From: Tethya wilhelma
Taxonomy: Eukaryota; Porifera; Demospongiae; Tethyida; Tethyidae
DNA length: 64,000 nt
Assembly: GCA_964030475.1 (NCBI GenBank)
Contig: CAXIPT010000001.1
Span: 14,388,769 to 14,452,768, forward strand
Direction: 5' to 3'
The notes under the pieces are model-generated. The model saw only the letters and a list, made by a program, of their open reading frames with translations. It was not told the origin of the DNA and searched no databases. Positions 10,779 to 22,200 of this stretch are shown here, one piece after another (within the stretch, counting starts at the first letter, position 1; each line of letters begins with the position of its first letter). The position numbers were made by a program, and so were the translations under genes.

Positions 10779-11755
10779 TTATAACTTTGGTCTACGAAAT
10801 ACTTCTTGCTTGACTGTGGCCACCCTAGTGCCATCTTCACTGTACACCCTATAAAATAATAATGGCAGATCAAGATTAAATTTATTATGAAAGACGATTA
10901 ATGATATCAATTTCTTTAGTGACTACACATGTACCTTGCAGTTGATAAAGATCTTCCCTCATTGAGCCGTTCAGCTTCAAAGACAAAGAGGTACCACTTG
11001 TCAGCACTCACTGGGGAATGAAACCACATACTGTGATCCAGAGACGTCATCAGGCTGACTTTGACACTAGGAAATTTAAGAAGAACCATCCCGGCCAGCA
11101 TTGCATCAGATAAGTAGGTCAGTGAAATCCTGTGACAGTTTTGATGATCATCTTCATCAAGGTGATCATGTGAGAATATGATTGCTTTCTGAACTGGCTA
11201 TAATATTAATTTAATGAGGCACACTTACTTTGGTTCTATGGGTTCTTTTACCATAATACTTGGATACTGTGTCTGGGTAGGCACAAAGACGCATTAAATT
11301 TTCAATTCGATATCGAGCATTGAAGGCTGGATATGCTTGTGCACTATACAAATAGTTTGAGCTCTCCTTCTATTTGATCATCATCAGGATGAGGGACCAT
11401 TGGCATGGGGTGTCTGGTATAGTCCAGTTCTACTCCTCATTCTTTTGAAATGATGATAGACAGTGGAAAGTGACTCTGCCTTCTTGCACAGCTTTGACCG
11501 ACACTGAACAGATAGTCTTTCCTTCTTTATCCTCTCTACTTTGTACACTACTTCAGAGCTGGCTTGGGTTGGACCAATGAAGTAATAGTGAAGATTGGAA
11601 TGAAGCAGGAAACTAGAATCAAGGTTAGAAATTGACTTGGTAGCAGTCATCAGTGCCTGACTGGCTATTTGACTTCCATAACAATGCTCAAGTTTTTCTG
11701 GTTGAACAAGGTTACAGCTTCTGTACAGGTTAGGAGCAACATCTGTTTCAGCCAT
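10779..11755 (-). pseudogene. Acyl-CoA thioesterase array copy 4, multiply disrupted
   Basis: Begins MAETDVAPNLYRSCNLVQPE (ATG 11755) with the leader fused directly to exon 2. A 1-base deletion near 11526 shifts the frame after KVERIKKER. The linker exon (11230-11390) is frameshifted and has stops near LKLFV. Exon 3 has lost its first part (the WMRGMGSFTE segment) by deletion near 11155, although TSLDHSMWFHSPVSADKWY is intact. The last exon encodes VATVKQEVFRRPKL, so it still shows a PKL terminus. It belongs to the same C-terminal class as copies 7 and 8. At least three independent lesions make function unlikely. Confidence 0.85.
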
Positions 11756-11923
11756 AATGAAGGGTTACTTCTAATCAACATTAATCAACCACACCTACCT
11801 GGAAGTAGCTATATATACTGTACAGGAAACCATTGGATAATCATAATAAACTTCATTGTGTCAGTGTTTGAATCAAATATAGCTGGCCTAGCAAACTAAA
11901 AGTCTCAAAACGTAACATGATCC

Positions 11924-13135
11924 TTACAGCTTAGATTTAGAAAATGCTTGCTGTTTGACAGTTGCAACTAACATCCCAGCTTTGTTGTAAATTCTGAAGA
12001 AGAAGGGGGGAAAAGGAGTGAACAGCAAATAATAACTTACACTAACATACCAATTAAGTTATACCTTCTTGTTGTCAGTGATAGTGTTGGGCTGCATCGC
12101 TCAAGCTCAGAGACAAAGAGATACCACTCACCAGCCTTAACAGGTGAATGAAACCACACACTGTGGTCCAAAGATGTAGACAACTCTGGCTTGAAATGAG
12201 GAAACTGGAACAGCACTAAACCTGGTATCCAGTAATCAGACAGGTATGTTAGGGAAATTCTGTGAAAGTTTTGGTGGTGGTCATCAGTGAATGAGTTCAA
12301 CGCACGTATCCAAGAAATGGGTCTGTAATAATTATGATTGATGTACAGGTAACAATGACACACTATAGATTGGCAGTATATACGTAGTTATTATAGATAT
12401 ACTACAGTATATGTGATCATACCCAGGGCCATGTTCATATTCATTGAATTCAGGTACTCTCTCTGGTTCCAAACAGACTCCTAGTTCCATTCCCAATGGG
12501 TTCTGATATTTTACTAGTTTAAGGTTGGTTGATGTTTGATGTACAGGCTTGTTTGTCGGATCACCATCAGGATGAGGGACCACTGGCATGGGGTATCTGG
12601 TATAGTCCAGCTCTACTCCTGTGTCCTCATTCTTTTGAAATGATGCTAGACAGTGGAAAGTGACTCTGCCTTCTTGCACAGCTTAGACCGACACTGAACA
12701 GAAAGCCTTTCCTTCTTTTATTCTCTCTACTTTGTACACTACTTCAGAGGTGGCTTGGGTTGGACCAATGAAGTAACAGTGAAGAGAATGAAGCAGGAAA
12801 CTAGAATCAAGGTCAGAAATTGACTTGGTAGCAGCCATCAGTGCCTGTCCGGCTATTTGACCACCATAACAAGCTCTTAGTGAAATAAGGTTACAACCAC
12901 GATATAGGTTGTGACCAATACCTACAAGCAATATTGTGGGGGGAAAATAAACTATCTGCTAAAGTACATCCAAATCAAAATTTGATATTGATGCTGTGAG
13001 ATCAATCACTATGCATATAGATACTAGTGACCAAGTAAATTTCTAGACCCTGATCACGAGAACTAGTCTACTGTACCTAATTCAACTCCTAGGACATGCT
13101 AAAATTTTACCTTCAATCTTGACCATTTCCTTCAT
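11924..13135 (-). pseudogene. Acyl-CoA thioesterase array copy 5, single nonsense codon
   Basis: All four exons and splice sites are present: start exon MKEMVKIE (ATG 13135), exon 2 starting GIGHNLYRGCNLISLRACYG, exon 3 with RALNSFTDDHHQNFH and SLDHSVWFH, and a last exon ending QAFSKSKL. One base change makes the AAA (Lys) codon of SVKAVQEG a TAA stop at 12683-12685, within the first hotdog domain, so the product would be about 90 residues. Everything downstream remains open (EGRVTFHCLASFQKNEDTG). Either a very young pseudogene or a sequencing or haplotype error; without that base it would be a normal SKL-ending enzyme. Confidence 0.75.
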
Positions 13136-13401
13136 TTTAACACATAGGTAGATATAGAGTCAATTTAGCAGATTTAGTCAACTTTCATCATAAATTTGTT
13201 TCATGCTAGATCCATTTGATGCACACCAACAAAAATTATCAGCCCCGCCCACTTAATTATTGTGTACTGTGCAGTGGAACAACCCAGACAACAACCATTG
13301 CAGTACTATATAGCCTTTTACAATATCAAGTGTGCAAAAAAAATTATAAGGACAACACACATTACATAATTTAGCACACTGATAATGCACAATAAATTAC
13401 C

Positions 13402-14536
13402 TTATAGTTTAGATTTAGCAAACGATTGCTGTTTGACAGTAGCAACTAAAGTCCCTGCTTTGTTGTAAATTCTGCAAACATATTGTCAGATGTGAGTAAA
13501 AGACAGTCTACTTCATTAGCAATCATTTTACCTTCTTGTTGTCAGTGATAGTACTGGACTGCATCGCTCAAGCTCAGAGACAAAGAGGTACCACTCACCA
13601 GCCTTAACAGGTGAATGAAACCACACACTGTGGTCCAGAGATGTAGAAAACTGGGGCTTGAAATGAGGAAACTGGAAAAGTACTAATCCTGGTATCCAGT
13701 AATCAGACAAGTATGTTAGGGAAATTCTGTGAAAGTTTTGGTGGTGGTCATCAGTGAATGAGTTCAACGCACGTATCCAAGAAATGGGCCTGTAATACGA
13801 TTGATATCTGTATGTCATAGTACAGGTCACAATACTGGATTATGTGAACATACCCAATGTTAATAGATCCATATTCATTGAATACAGGTACTCTCTCTGG
13901 TTCCAAACATACTCCTAGTTCCATTCCCAATCGGCGATTCTGGTGTTTCACCAGTTTAAGATTGGTTGACATTTGATGTGCAACCTCGTGCATTGAATCA
14001 TCATCAGGATGAGGGACCACTGGCATAGGGTGTCTGGTATAGTCCAGCTCTCCTCCTGTGTCCTCATTCTTTTGAAATGATGCTAGACAGTGGAAAGTGA
14101 CTCTGCCTTCTTGTACAGCTTTGACCGACATTGAACAGAAAGTCTTTCCTTCTTTTATTCTCTCTACTTTGTACACTACTTCAGAGGTGGCTTGGGTTGG
14201 ACCAATGAAGTAACAATGGAAAGAATGAAGCAGGAAACTAGAATCAAGGTCAGAAATTGACTTGGTAGCAGCCATCAGTGCTTGACTGGCTATTTGTCCT
14301 CCATAACCAGCTCTTCTTAACGGAAATTTTACAAGGTTACAACCACGATAAAGGTTATCACCAATACCTATATATCATAGCAATTGCAGCAATGTTTCTT
14401 TAATCATAATTATCCAGCTTTCTATGATAGGTATAAGGACTCATGCAGACACAATAATTGACAGCTAGGTACCGTATTCCAGTCCTAGATTATGATAGCA
14501 TAATTTCATACCTTCAATTTTGATCATTTCGTTCAT
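13402..14536 (-). CDS. ACOT8/TesB-type acyl-CoA thioesterase, array copy 6 (short leader, SKL end)
   Basis: Intact four-exon gene. The 25-base first exon encodes MNEMIKIE (ATG 14536). Exon 2 starts at about 14367 (GIGDNLYRGCNLVKFPLRRAGYGGQ) and carries hotdog 1. Exon 3 (about 13790-13533) has ISWIRALNSFTDDHHQNFH, LTYLSD and SLDHSVWFH; the last exon encodes RIYNKAGTLVATVKQQSF and ends AKSKL. The Asp/Ser/Gln active-site positions of TesB are kept. The short leader has no presequence character, so a purely peroxisomal location by the C-terminal SKL is expected. It shares its leader type with broken copy 5, and no AGTTCA tandem array was seen upstream, unlike the long-leader copies. Confidence 0.83.
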
Positions 14537-14724
14537 TCTAGCACCCAAATCATTATTATACTGTAAACTTTCAGACGTTTTCTATAAACTTGTGAGCTAG
14601 TGCATATCCATTTGATGCACACCAAAAAGTTAATTAGACGGCTTAAAAAATAAATAATAAATATCAATTAAATAATTAATAATTGATCAATTAAATAAAC
14701 AAATAAATAACATTAATTATAAAT

Positions 14725-15975
14725 CTATAACTTTGGTCTAAGAAGTGCTTCTTGTTTGACTGTGGCCACCCTAGTGCCATCCTCACTGTACACCCTATAA
14801 AGAAGACCAGACACATCACATCATGAAGATGGTTTACCTTGGTAACCAATGCAGCAGTGCATACACAATCATAATGACTACATCTTTGTGTGTACCTTGC
14901 AGTTGATAAAGATCTTCCCTCATTGAGCCGTTCAGCTTCAAAGACAAAGAGGTACCACTTTTCAGCACTCACTGGCGAATGAAACCACATACTGTGATCC
15001 AGAGACGTCATCAGGCCGACTTTGACATTAGGGAATTTACGAAGAACCATTCCAGCCAGCATTGCATCAGATAAGTAGGTTAGTGAAATCCTGTGACAGT
15101 TTTGATGATCTTCTTCAGTGAATGAACCCATTCCACGCATCCAAACAGCTTGCCTATCACATTGAACATGTGTGTATCAGGGTGACTATGTGAGAGTATG
15201 AGAGAGCAAATACTTAATGAAACTACATGAGCATACTTACTTTGGTTCTATGGGCTCTTTCTCCATATACTTTGATATCGTCTCTGGGTGGACACAAAGA
15301 CGCATTTCAATTCTCAATCGAGAATTAAAGGCAGGTTTTGCTTGTGCTTTAGGATCAATCAGTTTGAGTTCTCCTTCTATTTGATCATCATCAGGATGAG
15401 GGACCACTGGCATGGGGTGTCTGGTATAGTCCAGCTCTCCTCCTGTGTCCTCATTCTTTTGAAATGATGCTAGACAGTGGAAAGTGACTCTGCTTTCTTG
15501 TACAGCTTTGACCGACATTGAACAGAAAGTCTTTCCTTCTTTTATTCTCTCTACTTTGTACACTACTTCAGAGCTGGCTTGGGTTGGACCAATGAAGTAA
15601 CAGTGAAGAGAATGAAGCAGGAAACTAGAATCAAGGTCAGAAATTGACTTGGTAGCAGCCATCAGTGCCTGACTGGCTATTTGACCTCCATAACAAGCTC
15701 TCATGCGTTTTGTCTGCAGAAGGTTGCACCCACGATACAAGCTACGATCAATGGCTGCAGTAGTGCATGTATAGATAGATATATAGAAATTAGTACAGGA
15801 GTTGGATAAATTAAATTTTCTTACACTTACACTCAACTTGAACCACATCTTTTATCAATTTCTCAGTCCCTGGTGCTTCATCCTTTAGTGTAGACATGCT
15901 TATTTGTGACTTGTAGAGATTACCGGCCAGTGATATACGAGATCTAGAGAACAGAACTCTTCCAAGATACAGCAT
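14725..15975 (-). CDS. ACOT8/TesB-type acyl-CoA thioesterase, array copy 7 (Arg-rich leader, PKL end)
   Basis: Intact four-exon gene. Exon 1 (ATG 15975) encodes MLYLGRVLFSRSRISLAGN followed by LYKSQISMSTLKDEAPG, almost the same presequence-like leader as copies D1/D2. Exon 2 has CYGGQIASQALMAATKSIS and then a linker unlike D1 (DDDQIEGELKLIDPKAQAKP). Exon 3 has WMRGMGSFTEEDHQNCH, LTYLSD and TSLDHSMWFHSPVSAEKWY; the last exon encodes VYSEDGTRVATVKQEALL and ends RPKL. PKL is a known PTS1 variant in some lineages. Leader and first domain are D-type while the second domain is the copy 4/8 type, so the gene is mosaic. DR1-type repeats lie about 76 bp upstream. Confidence 0.84.
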
Positions 15976-16050
15976 AGCAGCCAGTCCAGTCTCAAGACGA
16001 CACTGGTCGAGATGATGAAAGATTCACCTGCTCCATGATGAGTTCAATAT

Positions 16051-16078
16051 TCAAAGTTCAAAGTTCAAAGTTCAAATT
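16051..16078. promoter_or_regulatory. DR1-type tandem repeat upstream of thioesterase copy 7
   Basis: Three AGTTCA-type hexamers with 1-base spacing (TCAAAGTTCAAAGTTCAAAG) about 76 bp upstream of the ATG at 15975, at the same place as in copies D1 and D2 but without the AATTCA extension. Confidence 0.45.
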
Positions 16079-16290
16079 AAAAAACCAACTCAAAATTAAA
16101 GCACTGTTGAGAATTATGTATACTAATATAATACAGTCTCAACAGTGAACACAGAAAAATAAAGAATAAAGTGGAACATTCATCAATTAAAATGTTCACA
16201 GTTAGAAGAATAAAACACTGTAAAAAGAAGCAATAATGTCTAATAACAACAATAATAATAAATTTAAAATTTTTTCTTGACATAGCTAAT

Positions 16291-16370
16291 TACTAATAAC
16301 TTTGGTCCATAAAATACTTTTTAATTGCTTGACTGTGGTCACCTTAGTGCCATTTTTACCGTACATTCCA
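16291..16370 (-). pseudogene. Isolated remnant of a thioesterase last exon
   Basis: A decayed copy of the C-terminal exon only, reading MYGKNGTKVTTVKQ before frame loss, between copies 7 and 8. It still ends with the bases for WTKV and a stop, in place of RPKL. No other exons accompany it, so it marks an eleventh copy or a partial duplication. Confidence 0.7.
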
Positions 16371-16628
16371 TAAAATAATAATTATTTATAGCAGATACTG
16401 TACTGAATACAACTGTAAAAGAACAATAAAGTCTATAAATTTATTTAACATAATTAGTATGACTATTATAAATTAATTTTTGTATTACTGTATTACTGTA
16501 CACACAACTCGGACATAGCTAATTTGTTACACACTGACAAAGTTAATAAGCATAAAAATAGCATAAGTAATATAACATAATAATACAATATGTGAAATAT
16601 TTACAAAATTCATTAACAGTATATAGTA

Positions 16629-17880
16629 TCACTTTGGTCTACAGAATGCTTCTTGCTTGACTGTAGCCACCCTAGTGCCATCTTCACTGTACACCCTATA
16701 AAAAAATAATTTATGGTAGATCAAGATCAACTTTTATTAAGAAAGATGATTAATGATAAAAACTTTAGTGACTAGATGTGCACCTTGCAGTTGATAAAGA
16801 TCTTCCCTCATTGAGCCGCTCAGCTTCAAAGACAAAGAGGTACCACTTGTCAGCACTCACAGATGAATGAAACCACATACTGTGATCCAGAGACGTCATC
16901 CCAATTTCATCATTAGGGAATTTACGAAAAATCATTCCAGCCATAACTGCATCAGATAAGTAGGTCAGTGAAATCCTGTGACAGTTTTGATGATCATCTT
17001 CAGTGAATGAACCCATTCCACGCATCCATATAGCTCGCCTATCTCATTGAACATATAACAGTGTGTATGTGAGTTAATGTGTACATCAAGGTGATCACGA
17101 GGGAAAATAAATGCTTATCAAACTTTATACAAAAACTTACTTTGGTTCTATGGGCTCTTTCACCATATACTTGGATATTGTCTCTGGACCGAAACAAAGA
17201 TTCATTTCAATTTGAAAACGAGCATTGAAGGCTGGATATGCTTGTGCATTATATTTAGGATTAATAAATTTGAGTTCTCCTTCTATTTGATCATCATCAG
17301 GATGAGGGACCACTGGCATGGGGTGTGTGGTATAGTCCAGTTCTACTCCTGTGTCCTCATTCTTTTGAAATGATGCTAGACAGTGAAAAGTGACTCTGCT
17401 TTCTTGTACAGCTTTGACCGACAGAAAGTCTTTCCTTCTTTTATTCTCTCTACTTTGTACACTACTTCAGAGGTGGCTTGGGCCATGGGTTGGACCAATG
17501 AAGTAACAGTGAAGAGAATGAAGCAGGAAACTAGAATCAAGGTCAGAAATTGACTTGGTAGCAGCCATCAGTGACTGACTGACTATCTGACCTCCATAAC
17601 AACCTCTCATTTGTCCTAGTATTTGAAAGAGGTTGCACCCACGATATAAGTTGTAATCAACAGCTGCAGAAGTTAATTATATCAGAGGACATGGAATCGC
17701 TCATAACAATAAATATAACCACTTACACTCAACTTGAACCAGATCTTTTATCAATTTCTCAGCCCCTGTTGGTTCACCTTTTAGTGTAGACATGCATACT
17801 TGTGAGTTATAAAGATTACTAGCTTGCAGCTGCAATGATATTCGAGATCTGGAAAATAAAACTCTTCCAAGACACAGCAT
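16629..17880 (-). pseudogene. Acyl-CoA thioesterase array copy 8, frame broken by a 7-bp insertion and 7-bp deletion
   Basis: Exon 1 (ATG 17880) encodes the Arg-rich leader MLCLGRVLFSRSRISLQLQ. In exon 2 a 7-base insertion (ATGGCCC in sense) near 17485 shifts the frame and meets a stop after GPTHGPSHL. A 7-base deletion about 60 bases further restores the frame, so the rest of the gene remains open: linker DDDQIEGELKFINPKYNAQ, exon 3 with MRGMGSFTEDDHQNCH and TSLDHSMWFHSS. The last exon ends AFCRPK with a stop where the Leu of RPKL should be, so the PTS1 is also lost. It is the array's outermost copy and probably non-functional. Confidence 0.8.
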
Positions 17881-17974
17881 AGCAACAACTGTACGTCAAT
17901 GAAGTTTCAAGACTCTGCAACTGATTGATTCACCTATCCCAGTAGGTTCCATCCCATTCTGCTCATGCTTATTG

Positions 17975-17987
17975 GGTTCAAAGTTCA
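17975..17987. promoter_or_regulatory. Single DR1-type site upstream of thioesterase copy 8
   Basis: GGTTCAAAGTTCA is a perfect direct repeat with 1-base spacing, about 95 bp upstream of the start at 17880. It is the simplest version of the AGTTCA array found in front of copies D1, D2 and 7. Confidence 0.4.
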
Positions 17988-18176
17988 TGGGGTACTATCA
18001 TTGCAAACATTACACTCAACAGTACAGTGAACATAGACAAATGAAATGGTATGTTCATTGAAATGTTATTTATCTCAGCAATTTTTCTTGAACTAACTCT
18101 GCAAAATCAACAAAACAATGTATCTCAACAATAATGATCACCCAGCCAGATATATATAGTTTGCTTACAGGAATTG

Positions 18177-19091
18177 AAACAGATGTGGGTGACTGACTTT
18201 GGTGTCGAGGTGATGTAGGGACAATAGTCCCAGAGAGAAGCTTCATTGGAGTCGTAGCTATTGAAACATGTCTTCCACAAAAAGACTATAGAAATAGAAC
18301 CAAGAGCCCAGTCATGCAGCGGCTATGTTTATAAAATCTTCACAATAAAACTTACTGTGATATTGAGACTGTGCTGGTCACTGCTGTGAAAGCGATCACT
18401 ATATACAATACAATAGAAAACAGATCATTGAAAGACAAAGACGATAATACTTATACAGGTAGTGTATGGCTGTACACACCCAATGGCAACATTGCTTTTC
18501 CTGGAAGCATCCAGTGCTGCCAACTGCTGTCTCTTTGCTTCCTGTAGAGAACAGGATAGTGAAGTAATGAGCTAATTAGGTAATATATAATTATTATAAT
18601 ATGCTACTGTACCTTTAGTGCATCATAATTTGAGGTACGCTCTACAAAACTCTTAAAGTCTTGCTCTGGCTTTTCTTTCACTAAATGAAGTTGTTTGATC
18701 TAATTGCATATAACCGGAGAGAGAACATATTATAGAACACCCAGTTACTAATAGTAATGATTTTTACCTTTTCATAAAATTGAAGTTCTTCTACTTCTTC
18801 AGTTTTGTGTTGCTCATCAATAAGATCATGCTATACATAAAACAATTATGATCAAATTGTACAGTTGTCTCTTACAAAAAAACAATAATTTTTCCCCGTT
18901 TATAATACCTGTATCTTGAGTGTCTCCTCTGCCTTTTCTTCATAGGTCTGCAGTATCTCAGTGAGGCACTCTTGGTCGGGAGTGACAGGTCGAAGACCCT
19001 CTTGAGCTAGTTCACCTGCCACCTCATACCACACTTCACCGGTCTACAGTCAGTCACACATCCACAGTCACAGTCACAGCCACAGTTACAG

Positions 19092-19168
<77 letters not shown>

Positions 19169-19169
19169 N

Positions 19170-19213
<44 letters not shown>

Positions 19214-22200
19214 CAATAATCACACATGAACAAAATACACTCAATAGTGACTCAATAACTCACTTTGAAATCCAAATAACTCTCAATGATACACAGAGTG
19301 ATTCTGTCTTCTGTTGATAGCTCCTCAGTTGGAAACTGAAACCCTGGAATCAAGATCTCATGTCATAAATACATCATGATAAGCTTTATATAAAAATTAT
19401 TATGTGCACATTGAAAGTGTCCAAGTCAAGTGTAATACCCCATTGCAACATTCCGTGCAGCAGTGCATTCATCACACATTAATTTTGATGACGTACCCAT
19501 TTTACAACAGAGTGCATAGATCTTTGCTCTCATGTTTTCAGTGACATCAATGATAGCGGCAGAAGGACAGTGGGTGGGGATGGGAGGGATACCACATGCA
19601 CTCTGGTGAGCACCCACCAGAGGTTGCTCTGTGCCTGTAACCACAACAATCATATAGCACAATGCCAACTGGTGAATGATAATCTTGAAGCACTGTGGCT
19701 CTTGTGCTATAATAGTACCAGCCCATAGACAGTAGGCATACATGAACATACCTGCTAGTGTGTTCTTTACTTCTCTTGGTACATCCATGTCCTTCTCCTC
19801 AGCCCTCCACAGGGTGGCCAGCAAGGACCACACAGTGCTGTTGTCAGAACTGGCCCTCCATGCTCCAACATGAGGAATAGCCTGTGGTGTACAATATAAT
19901 TTATACTGTCACGTACAGAAAACCCAACATCCAGGGGGGAACTGGATTGTTTTTACCTTGGCATTTTCACAGAGGTCAACTATCACTCCCAACACAAGGT
20001 TTTGCATATTAGTTGGACAGACCTGAATATACAATGCTATAGGTGTCACAATATAACTACACAGACACACACACACACCTTCAGCACGTCCAGTAGCACA
20101 AACACTCCCTCGTTCTCCAGGAAGATGTCCTCCACAATGGGGCTCCCTACTACCGTACACCACACACAGTCAGTGGCAGCTAGCAGGAGCCTGTGATGTC
20201 CCAAGCCACTGCTGAACTTCCCAATGTCTCTCTTCAGGTAACCCACCACTAGTTTGACTCCTTCATAACCAGCAAACAATTCCTACATAAAACATAGATG
20301 TAAGGGCATATCTGTAGGTCGATTACCACCAAACTGTACCTTTCTGTGCATGTCTGTCTCACAGACACAGGAAATGATGAGTAGGATGTCAGCCTGTATC
20401 TCCAGGAGGAGAGACAACTCCTCTATGGGCCCAGAGCGCATAAAGAACTTCTTCAAAAGTCCTACATATTACAACATACAGCACCAACATGAACTCTACT
20501 GAGTACACAAGTTGCCATATATCTTCACGGTACCTAACAGCAATGGGATGGTTCCCTGCTCGTGGAGGTCTTGGTGGACCAACTCATCCCCGGTACTGCA
20601 CATGCTCAGTAGCAAACGAAGCGAATATCTCAACTGCGAAAGCTTGTTACCACTTCCACCATCGCCATGGAAACTGTTTCCAAAACCTTTGAATCCTTCA
20701 AGTCAGGGTTGAGAAGAAAGTTCAAAAAGTGGAGCAAAAGTGACGAGTAAACATTACGACCGTAGGAGGACAACACTCACTCACCATCATCCTTGGTGAA
20801 CCACTCTATGAGAAGGAGTACTCTTGTATTGCCTTGACACTCCATATAGTCCTTGATGCACAGTGGAGCAAGAGTTGACAGACAAGAGATTGCCTATTTT
20901 TAATGACAAACAAAGAACATTCGCAGACATCCACAACAAGTGTATGCACACTGATAGAGATACTGTATAGCGGGAATTTTTTGTGGGGGAAAAATTTTTG
21001 CATTTTCATCTTGAATAGAAATTGGTGAGGAAAATTTTTGTGGATTGCGTCTCGACATTACGTGAAGACCTCACACCTTACAAATTTCGTGGGGGAAAAA
21101 ATTTCACGGAAAGCTACCAAAATGCAAAATTCGGAAAAAAATTTCCCCCACAAAAATTTCCCGCTATGCAGTGTATATTATATCCTAATCCCTCACCAAG
21201 AGCTGCAGTTCCTCAAACTGAGCTGCATTCCACATGGTGGTCTTGGCCTTATCGTTGGTCACTACAAACGAGAGCATGGCCCTCACGACCTTCTCCTTGG
21301 ACATCACCATCACAGCAGCACTGTCCCCACTGAGAGTGGTCAGGATGCTCAGGAGGGCCTTCTTCAGCTCAAAGTCTTCGTGTTGTTGAGTGAGTTTGAG
21401 GTGCCTCAGAGAGTCACGCAGTCCCAACCGACTACCAGTCTCTGCCATACACCACATACACAAAACATTTCACACAATACTTTGGTCATTTCCCTTATAC
21501 AACAATAAAAATTATAATAATATACCTTCAGGAAATGTGGCAAAAATACAAAGATCTCTTAGAAATCCTGTCTCCTGGATAGACACAGACACAGAGTCTA
21601 TAGAATCAATGTAACTTACATACAACACTGTTGACTCACGTACCACGAAAGGAGCATCGGGACAAAGCTGAGCAACACGACAACATATCATGAGCACATC
21701 ATTTCTCATCTGCTTTGTTTGAACACTGTGACTGGTCACCATCAGGTCGTGAAATACAGACTTCAAGATGCTGTGAAACGTACATGAATGAAGCATGGCC
21801 ACCAGTTAGATGAAGCTGTTTGTGACATACCTTAATCCCTCTAGTGAACTGAGCTGCACTGCAACCTAAAGGGAAACAGTATAATATTATCAGATTGCTA
21901 CAGAGTACGTATAAACAGATTGTCCATTTACCTGTATTTGAGATCCATGCTCAAGCAAATTCCACAGTATCTCCAGACCAACAAAGAGAATTCTAATAAA
22001 TGATGTTTTACATATAAAATTATTTATAACCTATAGATCTATGACAACGTTGTTCCCAGACCTCCCCCTCTTCGTGTATTATTTTCAAAGAAAATATTCG
22101 TAAAGGAAAAGCCTGGGAAAGAGGCTATCTATGGTAGTACGAAATAGTTGGCTCCATACCTATGTTCAGGATGAGGAATGGTGAGGACATCACACATCAC

